From an uncultured bacterium (GTDB lineage: Bacteria; Cyanobacteriota; Vampirovibrionia; Gastranaerophilales; Gastranaerophilaceae): 64,000 bases of DNA. Position numbers and translations under genes: made by a program. The DNA lies in the NCBI GenBank assembly GCA_949284985.1, contig CASDWY010000021.1, positions 1-64,000 on the forward strand, given 5' to 3'. Positions 51,931 to 60,706 of the stretch are shown here, piece after piece; within the stretch, counting starts at the first letter, position 1; each line of letters opens with the position of its first letter. The notes below the pieces were generated by a model that was not told where the DNA came from, ran no database searches, and saw only the letters and a program-made list of their open reading frames with translations.

Positions 51931-52585
51931 TATAAAATTTTGGGATAATAGGAATTTTAATAGAAGATATCCAAGGGATTATGGATTTATAAGAACTATG
52001 TATATAACACTGTTTTTATACTTAGTTGTATGGCCTGCAGGATTGTTGTTTTATGGTACAAGGATAAAACGAGAAACGGGTCTGGAACGTGGAAAACGAT
52101 ATATTTTTACTTCAAATCATCAATCATATATAGATGCACCATTAATTTCAATGGTAGCAAACAGACCTGTTGCTTATATGGCAAAAGAGGAGCTATTTAG
52201 TCATAAAAGCCAGTTAATTCAATTTTTGGTAATAAGCTTAGGTTCTTTTGCAGTAAATAGAGAAAAGCCGGAAAAAGCGACAATGAAAACGATAATTGAT
52301 ATAATTAAGCATACAAAATGGTCAATAGGAATATTTCCCGAAGGTCAGCAGGCTAAGGATACTCATAATTTTGATGAGGTTAAGGGTGGATTTATAAGTA
52401 TAGCGAAGATGGCGAAAATGGATATAGTACCGATAGCAATTTGTGGTTTTAGCGGATATACAATAATACCATTTAGAAAGAAGATGAAGTTAAAGATGGG
52501 GGAACCTATATCGTATAAATTGTCAGAAGATGAGATTTTGCAGAAGTGGAAAGACTTTATGAACAAAGAGGTTAAGGATGTGTAA
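51923..52585 (+). CDS. PlsC-like 1-acylglycerol-3-phosphate acyltransferase
   Basis: 220 aa. An N-terminal membrane segment (about 26-46) is followed by acyltransferase motifs NHQSYID (HxxxxD), VNREKPEKA, FPEGQQ and VPIAICG, as in PlsC. PlsC makes phosphatidic acid, but a copy embedded in a polysaccharide locus by 8-nt overlaps on both sides may instead acylate a lipid carrier or glycan-linked lipid. It differs from the DUF374 protein at 5021. Confidence 0.88.
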   Translation: MASIKFWDNRNFNRRYPRDYGFIRTMYITLFLYLVVWPAGLLFYGTRIKRETGLERGKRYIFTSNHQSYIDAPLISMVANRPVAYMAKEELFSHKSQLIQFLVISLGSFAVNREKPEKATMKTIIDIIKHTKWSIGIFPEGQQAKDTHNFDEVKGGFISIAKMAKMDIVPIAICGFSGYTIIPFRKKMKLKMGEPISYKLSEDEILQKWKDFMNKEVKDV

Positions 52586-53669
52586 GAAGAGAATTCTGTA
52601 TATAACAACATGGTCTGATTTAGGTGGTGTAGCAATTTATCTTTTGGAATTGATAAAGGGGCTTGGTTCCGAAATTGAACCTTATTTTATAATGAATTCG
52701 AAAGGTTTTTTATCTGATGAATTGGAAAAATTGGGATTAAAAAATAATATATTTTTTGTTCCTATGACAAATAGTATTTTAGACATAAAAACGCATATTA
52801 ACTCAAATTTACAGACATTAAGTATTATAGATAAAGTGAAACCGGATATAATTCACTGTAATTCTATGACAGGAGGTATAGTAGGTCGTATTTGCGGTTT
52901 TATAAAAAAAGTTCCAGTTATCTTTACTGCACATGGGTGGACTTTTTCTGGAGGATATTCTAAACCTTTAATTGCTTTTTATAAAATATTAGAATTATTT
53001 TTAGCTTTATTAACTAAAAAAATAATTTGTGTATCTGAACACGATAGGCAAATAGCATTAAAAGTTATGCCTTTTTTTAAAGATAAGTTGATAATGATAC
53101 ACAATGGAATTTCCGATATTCCAACTGAATTTTGCAAAAGGAATTTTTCTGAAAATGAACTAAAAGTTGTTATGATTACAAGGTTTTCTTGGCCTAAAAA
53201 TCCAAATGATCTTATACTTGCCGTAAAAGAGCTTAACGATGAGGGTTTAAATATTAAATTGGATTTGTTTGGCTATGGTAAAAAGCAAATAGAAGTTGAA
53301 AATTTAATTAAAGAATGTAATTGTCCTAATATTAAGCTAAAAGGCATCGCAAAAAATCCGGAATTAATATTAAAAAATTATGATGTATATGCATTAATAA
53401 GTGATAAAGAAGGTCTGCCGATAGGTATAATTGAAGCAATGCGAGCTGGTTTGCCGTTACTTATTTCTGATGTCGGGGGATGTCGTGAACTTATAAAAGA
53501 TAATGGCTATTTGGTTGAAAAAAGAAATTTAAAAGATTTAAAAGCAAAAATAAGGCTTTTATACGAACAACTTAGTAATTTACCGGTTTTAGGACAAAAT
53601 AGTAGACATCTTTTTGAAATAGAATTTACATCAAAAAATATGGTAGGAAAAACATTTGCAGTATTGTAG
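52578..53669 (+). CDS. GT4-family glycosyltransferase
   Basis: 363 aa, GT-B fold. N-terminal domain with YITTWSDLGGVAIYLLELIKGL and HCNSMTGGIVGRI, linker IHNGISDIP, C-terminal donor domain with TRFSWPKNPNDLI, LFGYGKKQIEVE and the donor-binding SDKEGLPIGIIEAMRAGLPLLISDVGGCREL (EX7E motif). It probably adds one sugar of the repeat unit on the cytosolic side. The start codon overlaps the acyltransferase stop. Confidence 0.92.
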   Translation: MCKKRILYITTWSDLGGVAIYLLELIKGLGSEIEPYFIMNSKGFLSDELEKLGLKNNIFFVPMTNSILDIKTHINSNLQTLSIIDKVKPDIIHCNSMTGGIVGRICGFIKKVPVIFTAHGWTFSGGYSKPLIAFYKILELFLALLTKKIICVSEHDRQIALKVMPFFKDKLIMIHNGISDIPTEFCKRNFSENELKVVMITRFSWPKNPNDLILAVKELNDEGLNIKLDLFGYGKKQIEVENLIKECNCPNIKLKGIAKNPELILKNYDVYALISDKEGLPIGIIEAMRAGLPLLISDVGGCRELIKDNGYLVEKRNLKDLKAKIRLLYEQLSNLPVLGQNSRHLFEIEFTSKNMVGKTFAVL

Positions 53670-53674
53670 GAACT

Positions 53675-55054
53675 ATGAATTTTATATTATCAGGTAGTAA
53701 AGTTTTATATTTTATATTAATATGTAGTCTTGTTACTCTAGTGGCAATTCTGTTTTTCTTTGAGTTTGGTATGTTGGAAAGAGTTTTATTGCCTTTTTTT
53801 ATAAGTTTATTCTTTTCGTTGGGGATATTTTTTATTTTAAATCTTGTTTGTAAAGATAAATTTTGTTCAAAAATTTATCTTGTATCAGTATTACTCCATT
53901 TTATATTCATTTTATTTTGGCAACTTTTTAAATATCATATGCTTGGATATCAGTTACCTACTGAAAATACTTTTAAAGCATTTATTGTAGATAATGATGG
54001 GGGACTTTATCATTTATTAGGAGTCTATATATCTCAGCATTATACTATTGAAACCCTGATGGAGAAATTTGCTGGAGGTTGGTTTCCTAAGCTTGTTGGT
54101 ACGATATATTATGTGCTTGGTATTAATCCATTTCTTGTATCTTGCATAAATGCAATAATATCTGGTTTTACTGCACTGCTTTTGTTTTTAATAGGAAAAT
54201 TTGTTTTACAAAATAGGGATTATGCTAAAGTATTTTCATTCTTATCCATATTAAATTTTGCGCATATTATCAATACCTCAACTATGATAAGAGATAATTA
54301 TATAGTTTTATTTATGTATTTATCGATTTTACTGTCTTATTATTTTTATAAAACAAGAACTATTTTATCTTTGTGTTTAACAGCTCTAAGTTTATATTTG
54401 CTGTATTTATTGAGACCTTATGCTGCAATAGTAATATTATTAGCAATAATAGTGACGTTTGTTTTTGTAAATTTGAAAGTAAAGACTCAGAATAATACGT
54501 TAAAAGTTAATAAATTATCACTTTTATTGATTTTATGTTTACCTTTAATAGTAGCAATATTTGTTTTTATACTGATAAAGTTTTCTGAATTATTTAAAGT
54601 CATATCAGTAGAAGATTTGATAGATATTAGAGAGACTGCTTATCAGACAGGTGCAGGAGAAATTCCAATAGACTTTGGTGCATTATATAGTAAATTTTTC
54701 TTATTACCATTTATTGTTGGGTATCTATATTTGTTTTTTGCTCCATTTCCTTGGGAGTGGATCTATCCAAGAAGAATGATTTATGTGCCTGATATGTTGA
54801 TTTTATACTGTTTTTTGCCGTCATTTTTTAAAAATATAAAAAAAGTGTTGATAGAACGAAACTATTTGTTAGTAGTGTCTTTATTCTCAATAATATTTAT
54901 GTTTAGTATATATTGTATAACACTAGGGAGCACTGGGGCAATTCATCGTTTAAGAGGACCTTTTATTCCGATGATTTATCTTATAGCTTTTTATAGACCA
55001 AACCAATTTTTAAGTAAAATAATTAGGCAAATTTCGAACTGGAGAATTATATGA
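53675..55054 (+). CDS. Polytopic membrane protein, Wzy-polymerase candidate
   Basis: 459 aa with about eleven hydrophobic helices and a longer hydrophilic loop around residues 300-345 (SVEDLIDIRETAYQTGAGEIP). The locus has a flippase and chain-length regulator, so a Wzy-type polymerase is expected; this is the only multi-helix protein of suitable plan. Sequence motifs are not diagnostic, so a membrane glycosyltransferase remains possible (a conserved Asp-rich DNDGGLYHLLG stretch lies after helix 3). It is visibly AT-rich. Confidence 0.6.
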   Translation: MNFILSGSKVLYFILICSLVTLVAILFFFEFGMLERVLLPFFISLFFSLGIFFILNLVCKDKFCSKIYLVSVLLHFIFILFWQLFKYHMLGYQLPTENTFKAFIVDNDGGLYHLLGVYISQHYTIETLMEKFAGGWFPKLVGTIYYVLGINPFLVSCINAIISGFTALLLFLIGKFVLQNRDYAKVFSFLSILNFAHIINTSTMIRDNYIVLFMYLSILLSYYFYKTRTILSLCLTALSLYLLYLLRPYAAIVILLAIIVTFVFVNLKVKTQNNTLKVNKLSLLLILCLPLIVAIFVFILIKFSELFKVISVEDLIDIRETAYQTGAGEIPIDFGALYSKFFLLPFIVGYLYLFFAPFPWEWIYPRRMIYVPDMLILYCFLPSFFKNIKKVLIERNYLLVVSLFSIIFMFSIYCITLGSTGAIHRLRGPFIPMIYLIAFYRPNQFLSKIIRQISNWRII

Positions 55055-55962
55055 GTAATAAAATAAAAAAAGTAATTTATTATTGCTGGTTTGGCGGTGA
55101 AAAATCTCAAGAAGTTTTAAATTGTATAAATAATTGGAAAGAAAAACTTCCTGATTATGAAATAATTGAAATTAATGAGTATAACAAAGAATTATTTAAT
55201 GTAGAAGAAGAATGCCAAAATAATTTGTGGTTTAAAACAGTTTATGAGAATAAATTATGGGCATTTGTATCTGATTATGCAAGATTAAAAGTTCTTTACG
55301 AAAATGGAGGGGTATATTTTGACACAGATATAACAGTGGAAAAAGATATTACTGAATTATTAGAAAAAAATAAATTGGTATTAGGGTGGGAGAATCCAAT
55401 TGCCTTAAATATTGCGGTAGGAGTTTTTATCACAAGAAATAAAAATTTTCTTTTAAAACAGATGTTAGAGTTTTATGATGAACAAATTTGGAAATCGAAA
55501 ATTTATACAATACCTCAAATAGTAACGTATGTGATAAAGAAAAATTATAATTTGTTACCTGCTAATCAAATAACTGAAAATGACGATATTTTAATCTTAC
55601 CGCAAGAGTACTTCTATCCAATACCTATTGGATTGAAAGAAAAAGGTGATTTCATAACTGAGAATACATATACAATTCATTGGTGGGATGCTAGTTGGAC
55701 AAAATCTAATGTGGATTATTTCTTAAAAAATAAACATCGAATTCCTTTAGAAAAACTATTAAAATATTGTTTCGAAAAAAGAGTTATTTTTGATAATTTA
55801 TTTTTACAAATAGAAAAGTATTGTCAGTTATATAAAATAAAAGTAAATTTTTACTGGTTTTTTAGATTCAAGTATAAATCAGATTATAAAAATAATAGAT
55901 GGTTAGTCCTATTTATATTTGGAGTACCATTTAAAATATGGAAAATGTATAAGGGTAATTAA
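55051..55962 (+). CDS. GT32-like glycosyltransferase
   Basis: 303 aa of the group of capsular glycosyltransferases with a DxD sugar-binding motif. IKKVIYYCWFGGEKSQEV near the N-terminus, then SDYARLKVLYENGGVYFDTDITVEKDI, where DTD binds the nucleotide sugar through Mn, and TYTIHWWDASW. The start overlaps the polymerase candidate by 4 nt. The C-terminus is basic and aromatic, possibly membrane-touching. Confidence 0.87.
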   Translation: MSNKIKKVIYYCWFGGEKSQEVLNCINNWKEKLPDYEIIEINEYNKELFNVEEECQNNLWFKTVYENKLWAFVSDYARLKVLYENGGVYFDTDITVEKDITELLEKNKLVLGWENPIALNIAVGVFITRNKNFLLKQMLEFYDEQIWKSKIYTIPQIVTYVIKKNYNLLPANQITENDDILILPQEYFYPIPIGLKEKGDFITENTYTIHWWDASWTKSNVDYFLKNKHRIPLEKLLKYCFEKRVIFDNLFLQIEKYCQLYKIKVNFYWFFRFKYKSDYKNNRWLVLFIFGVPFKIWKMYKGN

Positions 55963-55977
55963 AATGACAATTTAAAA

Positions 55978-56088
55978 ATGATTGAAAGTGAAAGAATTAT
56001 ACCCAAATTATATTTCAACAATTTTGATTTACGTAATAATGTATTAAAGAGTAATAATGTTAAAAAATATAAAAAACTTATGATATAA
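55978..56088 (+). other. Possible 36-codon ORF or gene remnant in a 159-nt gap
   Basis: The only sizeable gap in the polysaccharide locus (55963-56121) contains an open frame beginning MIESERIIPKLYF with no ribosome-binding site. It may be a decayed gene fragment or chance. A TATAAT at about 56083-56088 lies before the next gene and could be an internal promoter. Confidence 0.25.
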
Positions 56089-56121
56089 TAAAGAATAATT
56101 AAATAATGAGGCATATTTAGA

Positions 56122-57036
56122 ATGAATGAGCAATTTTCTGTTGTTTTAACACTGTATCGACGCCCCTATAACTTGATAGGACAAGTTGAAGCTATATTAG
56201 ATCAAACAATAAGACCTTCTGAAATATTATTGTTTCAAGATAAAGTAGAAAATGAAATAATAGAGATACCTAGTTCTATAAAAGATAAGTTTGATAATAT
56301 TAAAATAGCAACAAAAAATGTTGGAGTTTGGGGAAGGTTTGATTTTGCAAGAAGTGCAAAAAATGAACTTATTTTCCTTTTTGATGATGATACTATTCCT
56401 GGAAATAAGTGGTTTGAAAATTGTCTTAACGAAATGAAAAAAGAAGAAGCCCTTTATGGAACGAATGGTGTTTTAATGGATAGACCTAAAGATTATCCAT
56501 TAAAAAATAGTTTTCAACAAATAGGATGGAATGGTCCGAATTTGCACACAGTTCCTGTTGATTTTGTAGGGCATTGCTGGTTTTTCAAAAAAAAGTGGCT
56601 TGATTATTTATTTGAAAATACAGAAAATATGCAGGCATATAAAATATGTGCAGAAGATATGACTTTTTCATATAAATTACAACAGTATGGTATAAAAACG
56701 CTTGTTCCTCCTCATCCAATGTCAGAGTTACAAATGTGGGGTAATTGTATATTGAATGATACAAATTCTCACACAGATAAAAATGGATTATCTGGAAATA
56801 AAGAAAATTTGAAAAAATATAATCTTGCAATGAATGAATTACTAAAAAGTGGCTTTATCCCATTAGTTTCATTTAATTCATTTAAAATTAAAAGATTGAA
56901 CTCCTTAATCTTATTGTTGAAAAGAATAATTTGGGTAGTAAAATTGTTTTCTAAAAATAAACAAAAACTTCAAAAAATAAAAATTGTATATATTTCTAAA
57001 ATTATAAATAGATTTTATAACTATGATAAAGGATAA
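56122..57036 (+). CDS. GT2-like glycosyltransferase
   Basis: 304 aa, GT-A fold. VVLTLYRRPYNLIGQVEAILDQTIRPSEILLFQD at the N-terminus, the metal/nucleotide-binding FLFDDDTIPGNKW (DDD), GTNGVLM and AEDMTFSYKLQQYG, which places the likely catalytic base region. A weak TATAAT upstream and the preceding gap suggest a second transcription start inside the locus. Its stop is separated by one base from the next start. Confidence 0.85.
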   Translation: MNEQFSVVLTLYRRPYNLIGQVEAILDQTIRPSEILLFQDKVENEIIEIPSSIKDKFDNIKIATKNVGVWGRFDFARSAKNELIFLFDDDTIPGNKWFENCLNEMKKEEALYGTNGVLMDRPKDYPLKNSFQQIGWNGPNLHTVPVDFVGHCWFFKKKWLDYLFENTENMQAYKICAEDMTFSYKLQQYGIKTLVPPHPMSELQMWGNCILNDTNSHTDKNGLSGNKENLKKYNLAMNELLKSGFIPLVSFNSFKIKRLNSLILLLKRIIWVVKLFSKNKQKLQKIKIVYISKIINRFYNYDKG

Positions 57037-57037
57037 A

Positions 57038-58279
57038 ATGGAAAATAAAGAAAATAAAATCTTAATATTCAATTGTTGGTGGGAAAGAACAAATTATGGG
57101 GCCGTATTAACAGCATATGCGCTTCAAACATTTATATCAGAAACTTTAAAATATGATAATAAATTAATTTATAATCCCCCACAGTATAATAAATATTTTA
57201 AAAAGTTTAAAGCTTTTGATCTTTTTAAAGATAAATATTTAAAATGTACATCTAAAATAACAACACTAAAACAATTATTTGATTTAAACAGTAATTATAA
57301 TATCTTTATAACTGGTTCTGATCAGGTATTTAGATACCCTTTTTTAAAGGATATAAATAATGGATATAATCAATATCTTCTGGATTTTGCAAGTATAAAT
57401 TCTAAAAAAATTTCAATTGCTGCAAGTTTTGGCATAAAAAAAATTGAATTTTTAAGTGAAACTACTCCGCTTATCAGAGAAAAGATGAAACGTTCATTAA
57501 AAACATTTGATTTTATTTCTGTTAGAGAAAAAGATGGCGTTGAAATATGCAATGATTTATTTAATATTAATGCAAAATGGATTATTGACCCTGTTTTCTG
57601 GCTAGAACTAGATCGTTACAATGCAATTTCTCAAGAATCAGATTTTGATTGCTCAGACAAAATAGTGTCTTATTTTTTTCATAAAACAAAAAAAGATAAA
57701 GCTTGTTTCAAAAATATAGAAAAAAAATATGGAATGAAAATTATTGAATTGTATCTGTCTGATAGAAAAATAGAAGATTGGTTAAAGGCAATTAAAAGTT
57801 CGAAACTTTTTATAACAAATTCTTTCCATGGTGTATGTTTTGCTATATTATTTAACAAACCTTTTATATGTGTAGTAAATTCTAAATCCGGTATTTCAAG
57901 GTATGAATCATTATTTGAAATGCTTGGTATAAAAAATCAATGTATATATTCTTTATCTGAAATCTTAGAAAAAGATTGTATCTTTAAAGTCAATTATAAT
58001 GAAGTTAATAAAAATATTAATACTGAAGTCAAAAAAGGGCAAAATTTCTTAATAGAAGCAATAGATAGCAAAATAGAATGTTCTGGACAAAAAATTGATA
58101 ACAAAATTAAAATTTTAGAAAATCAAATTTGTGAGTTAGAAGATAAATTAACATTAAAAAAACTTTTTATAAAAACACTCTGGGAAATATGGGTTAATAT
58201 TTTTCATTGTTTTCCTTCAATTATACAAGATATTATTCGAATCATAAGGAGAAATGTTGTTAAAAATAGAAAAAAATGA
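57038..58279 (+). CDS. Polysaccharide pyruvyl transferase family protein
   Basis: About 413 aa from the ATG at 57038, which has AAAGGA with 5-nt spacing; an upstream ATG at 57023 would overlap the previous gene. The family adds pyruvate ketals to exopolysaccharide or teichoic sugars, or uses PEP in related ways. FNCWWERTNYGAVLTAYALQTFI, TGSDQVFRYPF, SVREKDGVEICND, NSFHGVCFAILFNKPF are hallmarks. It is followed by the F420-dehydrogenase-beta-like gene, a pairing often seen in capsule loci. The C-terminal 70 residues are a coiled coil and basic helix. Confidence 0.88.
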   Translation: MENKENKILIFNCWWERTNYGAVLTAYALQTFISETLKYDNKLIYNPPQYNKYFKKFKAFDLFKDKYLKCTSKITTLKQLFDLNSNYNIFITGSDQVFRYPFLKDINNGYNQYLLDFASINSKKISIAASFGIKKIEFLSETTPLIREKMKRSLKTFDFISVREKDGVEICNDLFNINAKWIIDPVFWLELDRYNAISQESDFDCSDKIVSYFFHKTKKDKACFKNIEKKYGMKIIELYLSDRKIEDWLKAIKSSKLFITNSFHGVCFAILFNKPFICVVNSKSGISRYESLFEMLGIKNQCIYSLSEILEKDCIFKVNYNEVNKNINTEVKKGQNFLIEAIDSKIECSGQKIDNKIKILENQICELEDKLTLKKLFIKTLWEIWVNIFHCFPSIIQDIIRIIRRNVVKNRKK

Positions 58280-59447
58280 ACTATGTACTGGATGCGGAGC
58301 ATGCAAAAATATCTGTAAACAAAATGCTATATCTATTATTGAGGATGAAGAAGGCTTTCTAAAACCTTTAGTAGATAATGATAAATGCATTAATTGTTCT
58401 TTATGCGATAATATTTGTCCAATATTTAATTATAAATCATCTAACACAAAAAATCCCAAATCTTTTTTGTTTATGAATAAAGATAAAATTGAAAAGGAAA
58501 AATCTTCAAGTGGTGCGTTTTTTCCCTTGATTGCTAAATATATAATAGAGCAGAACGGTATTGTTTTCGGGGTAATATGGGATGAGAATATAAAGGCAAT
58601 TCAAGCGAGTGCTCAAAATTTTGATGAATTAGAAAAAATGAGAGGTTCAAAATATGTTCAGGCTGACACAAAGTCCACATTCAAAGAGGTTCAATATTTT
58701 TTAGATAATGGAAAGGTTGTTTTATATTCGGGGACGCCCTGCCAAATAGCAGGGCTTAAATCCTTTTTAAAAAAAGATTATCAAAATCTAATAACAATTG
58801 ATTTAATTTGTCATGGTGTACCATCTAGAAAAATATTTGAATATTATAAAAAGATGTTTTTAAAGCAAAAAAGAGATAATACAAAAATCATAAATATAAA
58901 TATGCGCCCAAAACCTGTGAAATTTGAATATATTCATTATTGGAAGATAGAGTCATTATTAAAAACTTATAAAATATCTATGCAAAAGAATCCTTTTATT
59001 TTGACATTTTTATATAATTTAAATTTAAATAAATCATGTATAAATTGTAGATTTAACTGTTTGCCTAGAGTTGGTGATATAACAATAGGAGATTTTAATG
59101 GTGTAGAATATTTCGAAAATAATTTAAAAGTCGAGGATGGAGTTTCTGTTATTCTTTTAAATAATAAAAAAGGTGAGCGTTTTTATGAAGAAATATCAAA
59201 ACAACAGATATCAAAAGAAGTCCCTTTCGAAAAGGTTGTAAGATATAATTTAAATATAGTAGAGGCAACAAGGACACATGAGAAACGAGATGCTTTTTTT
59301 AAAAATTTTTTATTAAAAGAGCAGAGCATGGAATATTTTGCAAAAAGATATATTAAAATATATCCATTTGAAATTATATATATTTATAAAAGATTACCAA
59401 ATTTTGTGAAAAAGATTATTAAAAAAATATTAGCTAAAAATGATTAA
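58254..59447 (+). CDS. F420H2-dehydrogenase beta subunit-like Fe-S protein
   Basis: 397 aa. An N-terminal double ferredoxin motif (CTGCGACKNIC and CINCSLCDNIC) is followed by an FrhB/FdhB-like domain (SSSGAFFPLIAKY, GSKYVQADTKSTF, YSGTPCQIAGLKSFL, DLICHGVPSRKIFEYY) and a further C-rich patch (CINCRFNCLPRVGDITIGDF). In methanogens the domain binds flavin and passes electrons to F420; in polysaccharide loci its role is unclear, perhaps a flavin-dependent reductive sugar modification. It overlaps the pyruvyl transferase gene by 26 nt. AAGGAG lies very close to the ATG; a TTG one codon later is also possible. Confidence 0.87.
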   Translation: MLLKIEKNELCTGCGACKNICKQNAISIIEDEEGFLKPLVDNDKCINCSLCDNICPIFNYKSSNTKNPKSFLFMNKDKIEKEKSSSGAFFPLIAKYIIEQNGIVFGVIWDENIKAIQASAQNFDELEKMRGSKYVQADTKSTFKEVQYFLDNGKVVLYSGTPCQIAGLKSFLKKDYQNLITIDLICHGVPSRKIFEYYKKMFLKQKRDNTKIININMRPKPVKFEYIHYWKIESLLKTYKISMQKNPFILTFLYNLNLNKSCINCRFNCLPRVGDITIGDFNGVEYFENNLKVEDGVSVILLNNKKGERFYEEISKQQISKEVPFEKVVRYNLNIVEATRTHEKRDAFFKNFLLKEQSMEYFAKRYIKIYPFEIIYIYKRLPNFVKKIIKKILAKND

Positions 59448-60648
59448 GAACAAAGTTTTATACAATCTATATCCTATATCTTTATATGCAAGGCAGATTG
59501 CAGGGTCTTTAATTCTATTTATTATTGCAAGGTATTTGTCTGTGTATGATTTTGGTCTTTTTTCAAGTTACAAAAATGTTGCTGTTTTCTGTTTTATGTT
59601 TGCAAATTTGGATTATCATAATTATATTCTTGTTTCTTCTAAAGCAAATGTGAAAGAGGTACAACTCAAAATTTCTTTATTTTTGTTAAATGCTATTTCA
59701 ATAGGGATTATGATTGCATTAGGTTCAACATTCTTTCATTTGGATAGTCATATATTATTTATACTTGTTGTCATAAGAACGTTCTTTGATGGAACATTCT
59801 TTTCTCTTATTTTACCATATTTCCAAGCCACAAAAACTTTTAACACTATTGCTAAAATTAATATTATCTATGCTGTTTGTATTTCAACCATTGCAATTAT
59901 ATCTTATATGTTTAAACTTTCTCTGTATAAATTCTTGTTGCTAAATATATGTCTGGGGTTAATTAATTTTATTCAATGTTCATATTTTGCCCAAATTAAT
60001 TATTTTCTTGTTTTTAATCATATTAAAAGATTTTGCAAAATGGTAGATAAAAGTATTTGGGCTTATATAGGAGTTAGTATAGCTTCTTTTCTTTACTCTC
60101 AACTATCTTCACTTTATGTTTCAACTTTTTTACCAAAAGAACAAGCAGCTTTGTATTTTTCTGCATTTACTATTGCTTCAGTCGTTGGTATACTCATTGC
60201 CGCACAAGTACAAAAAATGATGCCTGATCTAATTAATAATAGTATTGAAAATATAAAATTGATACTAAAAAAAAATTTAAAAATAATGTTGATTATTACA
60301 GGCGGAGTATTTATGTTTATGCTTTTATTTGGTAAACTTCTTTTATTATTGTTATATGGACAAAATTATTACGGAAATGCTTATCCGGTGCTTTTAATAC
60401 TAATGTTTGGAAACATTTGTGTAGCAGAAGCAGGAGTCTATGGTGCATATATTACTGCCAGTGGTAATCAAAAAAAGAAAATACCAATGCAATTAGAAGC
60501 AACCATTTTAACTATTTTAGGATTAATAGTCTTACACAAATTTGGAATATATGGTGCAGCTCTTTCTTTCTTATTTGCTGCAATATACATTTCCTATAGA
60601 TATACAAATTTTACCTTAAAATTTATAAATAGTAGTATAGAAAAATAG
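59440..60648 (+). CDS. Wzx-like flippase (MOP/MATE superfamily)
   Basis: 402-aa membrane protein with about 12 hydrophobic helices and the oligosaccharide-flippase plan: an N-terminal LARQIAGSLILFIIARYLSVYDFGLFSSYKNV motif typical of Wzx, and AAIYISYRYTNF near the end. It is expected to flip undecaprenyl-linked repeat units to the periplasm for polymerisation. It overlaps the upstream gene by 8 nt. Confidence 0.85.
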   Translation: MIKNKVLYNLYPISLYARQIAGSLILFIIARYLSVYDFGLFSSYKNVAVFCFMFANLDYHNYILVSSKANVKEVQLKISLFLLNAISIGIMIALGSTFFHLDSHILFILVVIRTFFDGTFFSLILPYFQATKTFNTIAKINIIYAVCISTIAIISYMFKLSLYKFLLLNICLGLINFIQCSYFAQINYFLVFNHIKRFCKMVDKSIWAYIGVSIASFLYSQLSSLYVSTFLPKEQAALYFSAFTIASVVGILIAAQVQKMMPDLINNSIENIKLILKKNLKIMLIITGGVFMFMLLFGKLLLLLLYGQNYYGNAYPVLLILMFGNICVAEAGVYGAYITASGNQKKKIPMQLEATILTILGLIVLHKFGIYGAALSFLFAAIYISYRYTNFTLKFINSSIEK

Positions 60649-60706
60649 TCTTATTGATATACTGATAATTTTATTTTACAATCAACTAGTAAAAAAGGAG
60701 AGATTA

